The notes beneath the pieces were generated by a model, which was not told where the DNA came from, searched no databases, and saw nothing but the letters and a program-made list of their open reading frames with translations. Positions 14,361-25,409 of a stretch of 64,000 nt of DNA are shown here, one piece after another. The stretch is taken from NCBI RefSeq assembly GCF_040054535.1, contig NC_090791.1, forward strand, positions 17,594,327 through 17,658,326. The letters are read 5' to 3'. The position numbers and the translations under genes were made by a program. Origin of the DNA: Antennarius striatus. Its lineage: Eukaryota > Chordata > Actinopteri > Lophiiformes > Antennariidae. Position 1 is the stretch's first letter. Each line of letters opens with the position of its first letter.

Positions 14361-17300
14361 CTGCAGATAAGTCCTCACAGTCTGGGATCAGCAGCCAACA
14401 CAAACAAGTATTTGAGAGCAGCAGGGATCGAGTCGCTTCCAGTCCATCACACCAAACTTGGGAGAAACAGCTTTCCGAGACACACCTCCCTCTCTCGCTC
14501 CGATTGGACGAGCTCATGTTTCCCTCTTTCCCTCTCTCCTTCTGGGTTTTCCAGAATCTGTCCTTATACAGAGAGCTCAGGCTGGTCTGACATATAACTA
14601 AGTTGAAACAAGACATTTTATTTAATTCTTTTTTACCACTTTTGCCGGTTCATCTCAGACGTCGGATGTTTTCTCAGACTTTAAATCTCGAGTCATCGTC
14701 ACTTTATATATAAAGAACACAGATCAGAGTATTTTATTTTGGAAAGCATCTTCTGAGATATCTTTTTATGAAGTGATAGAGTAGTATTGGTAATTCTAGG
14801 ATCAAATTTCAGTTGAAACCCAACTTGAGACCCCTTAGCACCACATATCAAAAACTCAGTTTGCTAGTCAATGAGGAAGTCAACAGTAAGTCTTTCAATT
14901 AGGAAAAAATACAGACTTATAATTGAGAACTATTACGTGATGAGAATCATTACCGTTATAGTAATTAAGACATATAGAACTACTGACACGAGCTGTTCCT
15001 GTGACCAGGAATATCAGTTAAACTGGAGCTTTAATCCTAACGTAGCTAACGTTAGCCACAGAGGCCAATGGTCGTACCACACCAAGTATGGCTTCAGCAA
15101 GAAACGCATCCTGCCACAGACATTTGCATGTAATCCCGTGATCAGTGGTTTACTTTTTACTTTTGTAATATATCAGACAATTTACATGAAAAGATACGAG
15201 AAATTTAAAATCTTAAGATCTCTAAAAAAACACTTCAAATCTTCAAATCTTACTTTTTAAGTCATAAGAAATAGTTTAAAAAGCAGTGAAATCCAAACAT
15301 GTGAAACGATCCCCTGCCTTAAGGCCTTACTGATCATTTCAGCTCTAAGGCATCCATTAAAGGATGGCGGTAAATGCTAGTCGCAGCACAAGCAGAGAAA
15401 AGCTCCAAAGTAAGTGATCCGACTCGGTGATGTCATGTAGTGTCAGATAAATGCTGCCAGCATAAGCTACTATCAGCTACTGGTCATACCAGACCAAGTA
15501 AGGGTGTAGCAGAGGAATCAGAGTCTCCGTTCATGAAAGAGACAGAATGAGTTCTACTGAGTACGACCTCTCAGGCCGGCTGCAGTGCTGTCTGCTTCCA
15601 CGTGAGGCCAGAAGTGTGAATGTATTTACTGGTAAGTGATAAGTACGGATCCCTCCAAACAAAACGGCGCTGCTGGCACCGTTTCTTTGCGATTGACCTC
15701 ATGCGGTGGGACCTGAACGCATCACAGGAGCTGCTGGCAGGGCTTTGTCTGCTGTCCACCTGCATTCTGTCAGGGCTGTGTTTTGTCATTCCTGACTGCG
15801 ATGTAAACTGTTTAGAGTAAGGACACTTTCTCAGGTTCCATCTCTGAGCGCGGTCGTTCCTTAAAAGGCCATCAGATCACGGATATGCAGCCGCCGGTCT
15901 TCCTGCTGAAGCTCCGCTTCTCTCTGATGTCATGTTGCTGGAACTCACCATCCCTGCAAACCTCACCAACCTGTAGCTCAAATAAACCTTTTATTGCCCC
16001 GACTCCAGCTTGCCCTGGTGTATATAATCAATTTGGACATGGCACAGAGGAGGCAGCAAAATAACAGCCAGACTGGCAACAACACCTCCAGCCCTGGGTT
16101 CTGGCAGAGACCCGACTGACTGTAGAGCAGTAATGAGAGGAATGTGGGTCTACTGCAGCTCTGTGAGAGGTTAGGGCTCTGATGAGAGACGGCACTATTC
16201 AGAGAGGAGGCCACATCCCTCCAGGACAATAATGATGATGATGATGATGATGATGATCTGGGAGTCGGGACAGTAACAGGCTGACCTTTCTCATCCTGAG
16301 TGGAATGCCAGCAGCTCTGACTCATCCCACCGTACAGAGTCACTACTGTCATCACAGAGACAGCAAAAACGTTATATATCTATACAGTCACTTCTCTTTA
16401 GGATGGCCCCAGCCTGAAGGCTCGGAAATACCAAAGTGTTAATGTTCATGTTTGACGTGTCCAACACAGCGCGGTGGCAGAATGTAACCGAGTCACTGAA
16501 TGTAACTCCAGTACTTCAGACCAGATTTGAGGTGTCTGGACTTTAAATACATGATTTATGCACTCTTTCCTTCACTGCATGCATATAAAATAGCACAAAT
16601 GAGCTTCAGTGTGACTCCTGACATCATCAAAACGTTTACATGAAATCAAAATTAAGATACAAAAATGTGAAGCAGAAAAATATGACACAGCATTGTTAAT
16701 AAAAGTCGTTTGATTGTTTCCGCTGACAGAAAATGATTTGCTGTGTTTTATGTGGATGACTTTTTTGTCTCTTCACGTTTAATGGAGAATTTTTACACTA
16801 TAGTTCAACTTTTTCTCAAGTAAAAGAATATCTGAGTACATGCTGTACTCCCCTGCTGGCCCCATGATGCTCCTCAAGCAGTAAATGACTTTAAATCCTA
16901 ATTTAATAAAACACCTTCAGGCATCTAGACTGGACACCAGCAAGCAAGCTAACAAAAATCTTTCCCACAGACGATCGACCCCTGACCCTACCTGCTACCT
17001 AACCCTACCCCTCACCTTACCCCTGACCCGTCAGAGGTCATTTGGCCACTCAGACCTACATCCGGTCCACAACAACCCCTGTCCTCCCTGAGGGTTCGTC
17101 ATTAGACCACCAGGGGTCCAAACAGCAAACACACATCCGATGGACGCTAGCATCACTGACGGGTCTTTTATCTATATAGCCTCAAGCTAGCAGGTCTGTG
17201 CCAGAGCTTTATAAACAAACAAGTGAGCCAGCACACTGGACCTCCCTGCTAGGTCGCCTGCACTGACCTTTGACCCCCCAGAGGAGGCGGTAGGGCAGCT

Positions 17301-17402
17301 ACTGCCTGTCTAAAATGAGCAGACCGAACCAGCCGGACGTACCTTACTCTTGACCTCAGCGGAGAGTCCGAAGGCCGGGCCGCTCCTGAAGTGCGTGGAC
17401 AT
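9714..17402 (-). CDS. cnn1: Calponin 1 (smooth-muscle calponin), seven coding exons
   Basis: Minus-strand exons 17343-17402, 12905-13026, 12718-12784, 11811-11948, 11172-11288, 10910-11056 and 9714-9959 total 897 nt, giving 298 residues (human CNN1 has 297). Order: N-terminus [20 protein letters not shown]; a calponin-homology domain at about 24-130; then three calponin-like repeats at about 166-191, 206-231 and 245-270, each built on LQMGTNK-ASQ-GMT; then an acidic tail. Calponin binds F-actin and restrains actomyosin ATPase in smooth muscle. The third repeat reads YGLPRQVFD, like CNN1 (LPRQV) and unlike CNN2/CNN3 (LGRQ). Tail-to-tail linkage with elof1 also supports cnn1. All introns are GT-AG and phases close. 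Cnn3 is the alternative because tlcd4 is next door, but sequence favours cnn1. Confidence 0.95.
10041..10110. mobile_element. Left-end fragment of the pogo-like element
   Basis: TACAGTATTTTCCACACTAT then AAGGCACTTTAA matches the left end of the 4427-4692 family. No right end is found. It is interrupted or cut off by the next miniature element beginning at 10111. Confidence 0.6.
10111..10678. mobile_element. Tigger-like miniature element interrupted by a LINE tail, in a cnn1 intron
   Basis: Starts CAGTAGAACCTCAAGATACG and ends GGGGGTTCTACTG, with TA on both sides (10109-10110, 10679-10680). ATACGAG/CGAG motifs repeat inside. It is a second CAG-ended, TA-flanked family, distinct from that at 4427. 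A LINE 3' end (10381-10545) is nested inside it. Confidence 0.7.
10381..10545 (-). mobile_element. 5'-truncated non-LTR retrotransposon 3' end, nested
   Basis: On the minus strand it reads GGAGTTTCTTCCTCAATGAG, then GTTTTTCCCTGCCACC, then GATTAAGCGATAGATAAATA and a short TTGAT-rich tail. This is a common 3' terminus of teleost LINE-type repeats. The same tail, in plus orientation, is seen at 43800-43848. Confidence 0.6.
10910..11056 (-). CDS. cnn1: cnn1 coding exon 6
   Basis: Forty-nine codons (169-217), in phase at both ends. Carries the core of repeat 1 ([20 protein letters not shown]) and the start of repeat 2 ([13 protein letters not shown]). Donor CAG|GTGAGC, acceptor CTTTAG|ATG. Confidence 0.96.
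11172..11288 (-). CDS. cnn1: cnn1 coding exon 5
   Basis: Thirty-nine codons (130-168), [20 protein letters not shown] to NIIGLQ. This is the linker containing the actin- and troponin-like binding segment (VKYAEKQ...F-P-KLREG) before the calponin repeats. Confidence 0.96.
11811..11948 (-). CDS. cnn1: cnn1 coding exon 4
   Basis: Forty-six codons (84-129), [20 protein letters not shown] to IALAGM. This is the C-terminal half of the calponin-homology domain, including the very conserved [11 protein letters not shown] stretch. Donor ATG|GTGAGA, acceptor TTTCCTCAG|CTG. Confidence 0.96.
12718..12784 (-). CDS. cnn1: cnn1 coding exon 3
   Basis: Sixty-seven nucleotides encoding the last base of E61 and residues 62-83 ([20 protein letters not shown] then HQ). 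The acceptor has an uninterrupted run of more than 20 T on the sense strand before AG. The donor is CAG|GTAACG, weaker than its siblings. Confidence 0.95.
12905..13026 (-). CDS. cnn1: cnn1 coding exon 2
   Basis: Encodes residues 21-60 and two bases of E61: [20 protein letters not shown], then [20 protein letters not shown]. This is the first half of the calponin-homology domain. The acceptor is CCTCCAG|CTT; a nearby in-frame AG six bases downstream was rejected because it would drop the conserved LA pair. Confidence 0.95.
13432..13483. repeat. (TG)n microsatellite in cnn1 intron 1
   Basis: TG tract with single CA and CG interruptions. Confidence 0.9.
14305..14357. repeat. (CA)n microsatellite in cnn1 intron 1
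   Basis: Nearly pure CA run. It generates spurious His/Thr and Cys/Val reading frames on both strands. Confidence 0.9.
15354..15363. promoter_or_regulatory. CArG box (SRF site) in cnn1 intron 1
   Basis: CCATTAAAGG is an exact CC(A/T)6GG match, about 2.0 kb downstream of the cnn1 start codon within intron 1. SRF/myocardin control of calponin through CArG elements in the first intron is established in mammals. Function here is inferred. Confidence 0.5.
15859..15868. promoter_or_regulatory. Second CArG box (SRF site) in cnn1 intron 1
   Basis: CCTTAAAAGG is an exact CC(A/T)6GG match, about 1.5 kb into intron 1 and about 505 bp from the first. Paired CArG boxes are typical of smooth-muscle genes. 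Confidence 0.55.
17343..17402 (-). CDS. cnn1: cnn1 coding exon 1 with start codon
   Basis: Twenty codons, [20 protein letters not shown], matching the conserved calponin N-terminus. Start context CTCACCATGT is close to the vertebrate consensus. Donor AAG|GTACGT opens the 4.3-kb intron 1. Confidence 0.95.
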
Positions 17403-17640
17403 GGTGAGGCTGAGGCTATTTACAGAGGAGGGGTTTAAAAATGGAGCTCCAGCTGTCTGTCCGCGGCGCAGAGTCCCGAACAAACCCGCGGCTGCGTCTA
17501 ATGACCTGGTCTCCGGTAGGACCTGCTGGCGAAGCTGGAGGACAACTTTCCGACACTTTTCTGAATCTTTTTTAAAAGCTTCACATGCGTGCGCTCTGAT
17601 TGGCTGGGGCAGCCGTCCAATCAGAGCGCAGCCTCCTCGT
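17403..17640 (-). promoter_or_regulatory. cnn1 5' UTR and promoter
   Basis: Upstream of the start codon on the minus strand lies a GC-rich leader, then a TTTAAAAAA TATA-like stretch (complement of about 17570-17578). Next come two CCAAT motifs in opposite orientations, within a perfect inverted repeat GCGCTCTGATTGG (17591-17603) / CCAATCAGAGCGC (17617-17629). The transcription start is probably near 17540 if the TATA-like box is used. Confidence 0.45.
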
Positions 17641-18028
17641 CGGGTGGGGGGAGTGATGTCACCACTCGGGTATTAGATTTAATCAGTGTCACTTTTTCCA
17701 CCTTCGGGCCAGGCGGGATGTTTTACTCACCGAGTGGAGGTTATGTCACTGTCATGTTCCCGTGGAGCGTTTGTCACTCACTGGAAACACATCCAGTCAT
17801 CCCCGACAGCTCTGAGTCTGTGTTACTGTAAACCTACAAATAAAACTAGTGTGATAGCTCTAAATAAAAAGATGATAAAGCATCTGACAAAATGTCACAT
17901 TTATTACAAAAAAAAAGAAAACTGAAAAATAATAATAATAATAATTTCATTTCCGTACTGCTTCTTCTGCTTTAGCGGGTCATGGGAATTGCTGGAGCTT
18001 ATCCCAGCGCACATATGGCCTTTAAATA

Positions 18029-18069
<41 letters not shown>

Positions 18070-18191
18070 CAACACTACCACTGCTACCACTCCTCCTCCT
18101 CTTACTGATTAAAATGAAAATAATAATAACAATAATATATGATTCCATGAGCATATGTCTGTGTAGGTTCACAGTTATCCAGGTCATGGTT
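17641..18191. other. Intergenic flank with AAT repeats and a SINE fragment
   Basis: No gene. A reversed SINE fragment (GGTCATGGGAATTGCTGGAG then CTTATCCCAGC) sits at about 17978-18008, bracketed by two (AAT)n runs (about 17926-17945 and 18025-18068). Confidence 0.6.
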
Positions 18192-18334
18192 ATCCAAAGC
18201 TGTTTAACTCAATCCACTGGACGCTAAGAAAGTTCCTGAAGAAGAACTGAAGAAGTCTCTTGGATGAGAGATGAAACATCTTCAAGAACTTTCTTTTCTT
18301 AAATTCCAGCGGATTGACTGAAACAGCTTTGGAT
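18192..18334. mobile_element. Inverted-repeat element, unnamed
   Basis: The left arm ATCCAAAGCTGTTTAACTCA and the right arm ending TTGACTGAAACAGCTTTGGA are imperfect reverse complements extending about 44 bp each. The centre reads TCTTGGATGAGAGATGAAAC and ATCTTCAAGAAC. This looks like a short foldback element of a dispersed fish family. No coding capacity. Confidence 0.6.
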
Positions 18335-19292
18335 TCCATGAGCATAGACGTCTACCGCTGGAATATGGAATCACCCTGTTATCATTAACAGTTGGATAGT
18401 TATGATAAATTCACTCATGGAGGTTTTCTTCTTCTGGCTCAGTAATATTGGAAGGTGCATCAGATTTGACATCACTGAATCAACCCAGGTCCAGATGGTG
18501 ATTGGGATCATCACATAAATCTGGTCTTCTGGTGTTCAAAAAAGTGGAAAACACTCCTTTATCAGATCCAGTCTTACCTGTAATGTGCACCACTGTCTTA
18601 CCAAGTCTGATGAAAATCTGTGAGGTGATTTCAGTGTTATATTGCTAAGAGACAAACAAACACTGGTGAAAACATCTTCTTGGTAGAGGTAATGATAATA
18701 ACAGTAACACATAGAGTATGTGATTCAATCTTTTTTTAACAATGCAAAGCTGCTCTACTAACAGCTGCTTGTAGCTCTACGAGCTCAGGAAGATATTTCC
18801 AGCAATTGTACAAATGATCTAACATCATTTTAACAATTTTATTCAAAAAGGAACCATAAATATTTTTCCAGAGTGCTCAATGTCTAGAGATGTCAAGTCA
18901 GTAAGATCCATCATGTGGAAACCATGAACGATGTTGGCAGTAATGACTTAATGACATTAAAACTCTTACCAGCACGTGGGATAATTGAAAACAAAAGGTA
19001 ACATGAAATTCAAATCTTTTCACCATTCAAGATCTCCATCATGTTCTTTGTTCACCTTAGAAATGGTTGCAGCAACACAACCACAACAGAGGCCGTATTT
19101 AGATGGGGCTTTTGATTATATTTAAAAAATATAACATCAATCTCCATTTTTAGGTCAACATGCCTCTTGACAAACAAATAAGTATGAATGAATGTATATC
19201 ACCCAGAGCAACTGCTAAGACTGTTATGCATTTTTGACAGCTCTACTGATAAAGCTGTGTTTCACCTAAAAATAGACTGAAGATTAGCTTTA
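18335..19292. other. Gene-free intergenic stretch
   Basis: AT-rich unique-looking sequence; I see no gene, RNA or named repeat in it. Confidence 0.55.
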
Positions 19293-20061
19293 TGGAGGGA
19301 GTCCTCAACTTACAAATAATTGACCTGCAAAAATTTTGAGTTACAAACAAACACCGTATCTGACTATTGTCCTGCAGTTCCCCTTTTGGCCACAATCCCC
19401 ATCGAGCAGCACCGCTGTGTTCACGCAGCTCCAACACTCGTCTTCCCCTAATGTTGTTGTTTGTTGTCTCTGTCAGCATTTCAGAGCGTCAGGCTTCTGT
19501 TGTTGATGATTTTAAAAACTGGTGGAGAGTTCCTTGAAGTGTTTTCTTCTTCTTCTCCTCTATTAAATTATGAGGAGAAAAATGTTACTGTAAACTATTC
19601 TGACTTCAAAATTATCATGTGAATCACGAGTGACGCTTAACGCTAGGTATTGGAACTATGCGTACATATTGTATATGTTTTTATTGTTATTTATTGTACA
19701 GTAAAATGTTATAATGGACTTTTAACAGTTTTTCAGTGATTTTAAGAGTCCAGTATTTTAGTGGACAGATGTTAAGTCGAGTCAAATTATGTTTTTTTTT
19801 TTTTTGAAAATCAACGTATAATCAAGAACGACTTAACTTGAAACAACCTGAACCCGTAATTTATTTTATTATGTGTTGTTTAACGTCCTATTACTGATTT
19901 TGGTAAGTGTTAGGGGTTAGTACTTTCATATTTAGAGTGGTAATGGCATTTAAATGACCTCAAATGGGATTATAGATTGAAATGTAATAAATAACGACTT
20001 ACAATTCAATTTATGAACAACATCCCACAACGAATTGTGTTTGTGGGTTGAGGACTAGCTG
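19293..20061. mobile_element. Tigger-like nonautonomous element, third family
   Basis: The right end TTTGTGGGTTGAGGACTAGCTG is followed by TA. Its reverse complement matches the left AGTCCTCAACTTACAAA in 15 of 17 positions. The left-most CAG appears mutated. The interior is AT-rich and contains ACAAACAAACACCG and CAGTAAAATGTTATAATGG. About 770 bp with no intact transposase. Confidence 0.55.
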
Positions 20062-22185
20062 TATATGATTGTAGAATTTATCTGCAAAAACTTCAGACAT
20101 CAGTGGCTTTTATCTTTTAAAATGAAGTTGAACTTTTACACGGATAATGGCATCACTAAAATTATATTTATAATGAATGATCATTATAAACACATGTAGG
20201 TGACAGTCAATCCAGGAACTCTTCCTGCGTTGCTGGACTGACGTGATTCTGTGTGCGTGGAGACACCGAGAGAACCTGACGTCACCGTGACAACAATGAG
20301 GTGGTTTTCCTCTTTTACTCCAGAGCGTTACTACTGCTCTCCTCAAAGGCAGCCGGATGACCAGGGAAGGAATGCAGTGGATGCTGGGGGTTTGGAGAGG
20401 GGGGTTCTGGGGAGGCGGTTCCCTGGACGGCGTGATTCATCCTCTGTGTGTGTCGGCAGCAGACGGAGGGCCGGCATGCCGATGGAGTTGAACTGGAACC
20501 TTCTAGAAAGGCCATGGAAGGATGAAAGTAGGGGAACACAGTATAGCATTATGGGATATGTGGCTGCGGCTGTAGTGACAAACAAAGAAGGCATGCAAAT
20601 GCAAGATTACTGGACATACACTGTTACCCGGCAACAATGCAAAGAGCTTAAATCAGTCAGAGAGGATTTGTACACACAGATGAAAATAATAACTGCAGAG
20701 CAACGGTCTGCATGACAGACTCACTGACCACTACACACACACTAACACAACACACACACTTCAGTTCACAGTTCACAAACACCTGGTGAAGGAAACAAAC
20801 CCTCATCTATGTGCTTCGGTTACAGGAGTGACGGGTATTGATCCAACCAGTTTAAATGTGCTCCTGAGCGTCAAGTAACAGATAAATACAATAAGGTTTA
20901 ACTCTCCTTTAGAGAGCAGATATAAGCTGGTAAATGCTGTAATGCTCGTGGGATGTCTGGGGCTTTAGCGGTCTGAGAGGGGATTTGTGTCCGTTAGATA
21001 CATATGGGGGCGTCAGGTTTTATATCACATGAGTCGAATGCTGAAGATGTCAGAATAGCTCAGAAGTTTGTGCTACGTTGATGCGTTTTAACAGATTTAG
21101 AGCGTCAGGGAAGGAGACGGAACATTCAGAAAATGCACATGACCAGTTTAACTGTGGTTGGAAGGTGAGTTGAACTGTAAATAATAGAGAATTTAATAAT
21201 CTGCCATTTTTAATCTTCTTCTTAAAGATGGAGGGACTTGGTGAAACTTGTTTGTGTGGCTTCAGAAATGAGTTCTTGAACTGAGCGTGAATCTACTGTC
21301 AGTGAACACAGTGGCTGTAAAACAACGTTCTGGTTTTATTTATATTTAACGTGGAGGCTGGACTGTTTTTATCTGGTGGTTGGAGCTGACCTGTCAGCTA
21401 GAGACCAGACAGGAGTAAAGATGTTAAAGAGTGAAGGCTAACAGCAGCTCAACCGTCACCTGAAGTGTAATTGCTGCTGGTGGGCCAAGAGGTAAAAGCA
21501 CTTGAATCAAATCAAAAACTCCGAACGATTCGTTGAAGGTGAAGAGCCGGAGGGGGGTGAAGAGTGTGCTTTATGAGCAGCCGATGCTTCACAGGGTTCC
21601 GTTCATCACCGACACGCTGAGATTTAAGACTAAATCACTCTGAATTTGACCATTTATAACCAAAAACTGAATGCAGTACAATTTTCTCATCAAAGAAGAT
21701 ACATGTAAATATACGGAAAAGATGGAGAAAATAAGAATATCAATGAATATCTCTTTCAGGCACAGATTTTGTTTGTTCCTCTTATTTATATCTAATTTAT
21801 CTCCAATATACAATATGTTCGTTCTCCTAGTCCTTATCTTTACTCTAATCCTGTTTGTATGTCTGAATGCTGCTGCAACATGTGAATTCTCAAGTTTGGG
21901 ATCGTTAAAGTATATTTATCTGTCTTATTTTGATGTGTTTACAGACAGAAATCAATCTGACCTCAGTGTTCTACATAAAAATATGAGCCCAGCACAATAA
22001 AAACCATCAAATAATCAAGTTAGTCTACTGTTGAATCATGAAAAAAAAGGTTATAGAGTTGTATCTCATTACGATGGAGTGGTAAAAGAGTTTTACAGTT
22101 TGTTATTTAAATAAACAAAGATTGTAAATGAACACGAGCAAACTATTAAAATATTTTAGTGAATTCTGCACATAAAAATTTAAGT

Positions 22186-22186
<1 letters not shown>
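20062..22186. other. Intergenic stretch with one unrecognised open frame
   Basis: A plus-strand frame of 154 codons runs 20251-20715, just after a start near a perfect CRE palindrome (TGACGTCA, 20277-20284). The product matches nothing I know and I do not call it a gene. The rest has no feature I can support. Confidence 0.5.

Positions 22187-22245
<59 letters not shown>
22187..22245. repeat. (CA)n microsatellite
   Basis: About 29 uninterrupted CA units. Confidence 0.95.
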
Positions 22246-22247
<2 letters not shown>

Positions 22248-22313
22248 AAACGAGGTTTTTATAATCACTTCACGGAGAAAGGAAGAAGAGGCACACACAT
22301 GGAATTCAGACAC

Positions 22314-22319
22314 TTTATT
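22314..22319 (-). terminator. Candidate minus-strand polyadenylation signal
   Basis: The complement reads CCCAAATAAAGTGTCTG. It could be the distal end of a very long tlcd4 3' UTR (about 7 kb) or belong to a noncoding transcript. Motif only. Confidence 0.2.
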
Positions 22320-23764
22320 TGGGCATGGTGGAGAAGGAAGGGCCCGGGCCGACCGGAGGGACAGAGATGAAATGTCTTGTGAGGGAAGAAATCGCTCACT
22401 CTAAAAATAACAAACTACACACAGATATTTACTGTGCAGTGAGCTCCGCTCTTTACATTGGCTCTAAACTCACCTGACACTCAGTTAAAAGGTAAATCTG
22501 GGTAAATCCTTTGGAAGCGTGTCATGTGATCAGACGCCGACGAGAGACGAGGCCTTCGCAGTAAACGTGTCACCGTTACATTAAGGTTCCGTGGTCACGC
22601 CTGACTGATTTATAGTGTTTCACCACGTGCTAGCATTTTATCTAAGATGAGGTTTTTCATGAGACTAAACAACCCACCAATCAAAACAAAGCAGAAGTTT
22701 AACTGGTCGAACATTTAAAGAGATTGATACGCTCTACGCTCGGAGAAATGTACATTTCACAAGACAAGCTGGAGATCCACAGGTCGAATATAGCGAAGTG
22801 GGAGGCGGGAGGTTGTGTCAAGAAGTTTGATGAACTGCAGGCTGACTGCTCAAGGACTAAAACTTAGGATGAAGATGCAAAAAAACGCAGAAAAAGGGAG
22901 GGGGAGCCGGAGATGGAGAGGGAGATTAAAGCGGTTCCACAAACTCAAAAGGGCATTTCTACAGTAAGCTGCTTCTCCCTCCACCCACCGACCCCTCGCC
23001 TCGCTCCACTCCGTCTGGCTATTTATGGTAGAAGTCCTCAAGGTTCCTGCGCAACTCAAGAGAAGTTCTGGCGACTGGGTTCAAGGCATCAGACTCCGAC
23101 GTGTCGCCACAATAGGACAGGAAGCTTCAAACAAACCTTGGATTGGTTTTTTAAATAAAATTAAAAAAAAGTGGAGTCAGACCTGTGCAGTCAGCACTCG
23201 CTCCGGCGCTGCCTCCTGCTCTAGATGAGCTTTAAAGAGCTTTTATCTGTGACGTGCTCACCCATTAGATGTCAACGTGACACTTCAAAACGTGTTTTTA
23301 TTCCTCAACCACTTTCCATTCGAGCACACCTTTGAACGCTTCTTTTTCAACAGCACACAATCAATCTGGATTCATCTGTTCAGGTCTCATTTTAACAAGA
23401 GCTGAATTATTCCAGACAGCAGCCCGCTGTTCACGTCAAACTCATGTCAATTGTTCACACTTCAGCTCAAAATTCAAGCCCGTTCCAGCACTCAGAGACT
23501 TTCCGCCACGTTCTTTGCTTTTCATTTCAAGGTTGAGTTAAACTTTTATCTCTCGTAGCACTCACAGTTTTATGCAGAGGTGATCCTTCAGTTTACCAGC
23601 ACTGCTTTGCTTCAGGACGTCTACTTTAACAACTGTTTCAAGGCAGCTTCACCTTCATCTGAAGCCTTTTTCCTTCACTTTTAATGTTATTAGCTCCAAA
23701 CAATAGATAGGCTTTAACTTTATTCAGCACTTTCAACTTCTTTGAGCTCATTTGAACTAAAGTA
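22320..23764. other. Gene-free intergenic stretch
   Basis: Unique-looking DNA with short unsupported frames only. No repeat family recognised. Confidence 0.5.
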
Positions 23765-23904
23765 TTACTATAAGGCTCACTTAAAAACCTTTCATTTTCT
23801 CAAAAACTGAAAGTTTTTATAATCCAGTGCACGTTATACTGTATATACAAAGTTTTAAAATAGGACATTCATGGAATGTGCGCCTTATAGTGCAGAAAAT
23901 ACTG
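23765..23904. mobile_element. Shortened pogo-like miniature element
   Basis: The right end is intact (GCGCCTTATAGTGCAGAAAA then TACTG, followed by TA). The left end reads AGTATTACTATAAGGCTCAC, an eroded terminal repeat. Same family as 4427-4692, internally deleted. Confidence 0.7.
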
Positions 23905-24971
23905 TAATTCAGTTTGTTTTCAACATATTTTCACACAGCAGTACATTGTTTTTACCCACAATGCATGCATAGTCTCCCTCACTATGTTAAAAATGTTTTC
24001 ACTGTAGTTTTTATTTCACACGAATGCTCAGATTTATGACAAAATCTCCTTCTAGCATCAGAATACCGAGTCAAATCCCTCGTAGGTGTGAACGTGCGGG
24101 GCCATAAAACTTTTCTGATCTGAATTATTTCAGACGTTTTAACTGGCTTTTTTTTTTTTTTTTTTTCCAGGGCCAGCAGATGTACCCTCTCATCATTAGA
24201 CTGTTCTCCTCCTCCACCTGGTGACACCTGAGGAGCGGTGATGCAGCGCGACATCAAAACTCAACACGTCTGTCTCTCGACACCTTCGGCTGAGGCAGGT
24301 GGTGATGTCTAAGTGCTGCTTGTTAAAAAGTTGGTACAAAGTAAATTTGATAAATTCTTGCCAAGGGTCTAAGTACCTTGTAAAATCAGCTCCGTTTATA
24401 GCCTCTCCAACATCTGGAATGTTGACTTTTTCAATGTGTTTTTTTGTTTCTCTGAGTCTGGGAACGGTCCTCAGCAGAAATTCCTCCTGAAATAAGCATA
24501 TCCCTATAATCCATTTATTTTTACATAACTGCGAGTTGCTCAATATAGAAGCTTGCTTGTGCTCACTGAGAACAAACTCTAAACTGGAGCTTTAAAAAGA
24601 GGAAAAAGAGGCGGCTTGACATTCATAAACACGCGTTCATCAAGTTTAAATGTCTTCCAAACAGAGCTGACGGACGGTAAACACGGAGAGACGGAATCAA
24701 CCGACTGGCAGACGCAGACGGGATAAAACACCTTCTCCTCTGGGTTTGGAATTGTGTTGAAGTGGGACACAGCAGCCGGTGTGTTTTCTAACATATAAGT
24801 GTGTGTGTGTGTGTGTGTGTACAAGGTGATGATAATCCCCTAGTGCTGTCTCCACTATGAATGCGTGCCGTAATAGCAAGAGGAAATTTTCATTGAGTGT
24901 TATGTGACCATGTTTGGTAAAGCTCCTCCACACACTCTCTGACCAAGCCCCTTGACCGAGTGGTGTGCGCA

Positions 24972-24978
<7 letters not shown>

Positions 24979-25013
<35 letters not shown>
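24979..25013. repeat. (CA)n microsatellite
   Basis: CA run; a related TG run lies at about 24800-24820. Confidence 0.9.
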
Positions 25014-25016
<3 letters not shown>

Positions 25017-25409
25017 CTACTGTGTCCCAGACGCCCCCCCTCCTAATCCTTCTCCTATCCGTATTCCAGTTTATGCCCCCATTTTACCTCTTTGTCTCAA
25101 TTTGAACGCCTCCGTTTGCGTTTCTTTCTTTTTTTAAAGTGAATACTTCCATCACTCTCACGCAGCGGTGCCAACCAGTAGCTGGTCTTGGCTTGCCTGT
25201 TCAGAACTGTCATCCCAGTAGCCCCACAGCTGACGGATGACTGGACCAGTTCAGAGAGCTGCCGTCTGGATGCTGCACACCAACTGCAGCAGAATCCAGG
25301 TCATTCCTACGCTGTCGTTATTACCCAGAAGCCAACTGGTAAATCAGGCGGAGAGAAAAAGGAAGTTCAGGTTAACAGTTAAAATATGACGTCAGAATGA
25401 GAGTCCAGC

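Larger units (their letters stand above)
13027..17342 (-). other. cnn1: cnn1 intron 1
   Basis: A 4.3-kb first intron without an internal gene. It contains two perfect CArG boxes (15354-15363, 15859-15868), CA/TG tracts, a (GAT)n run near 16227-16256, and a small CCCTAA-like patch near 16980-17030 just downstream of exon 1 in the sense of transcription. Confidence 0.8.
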
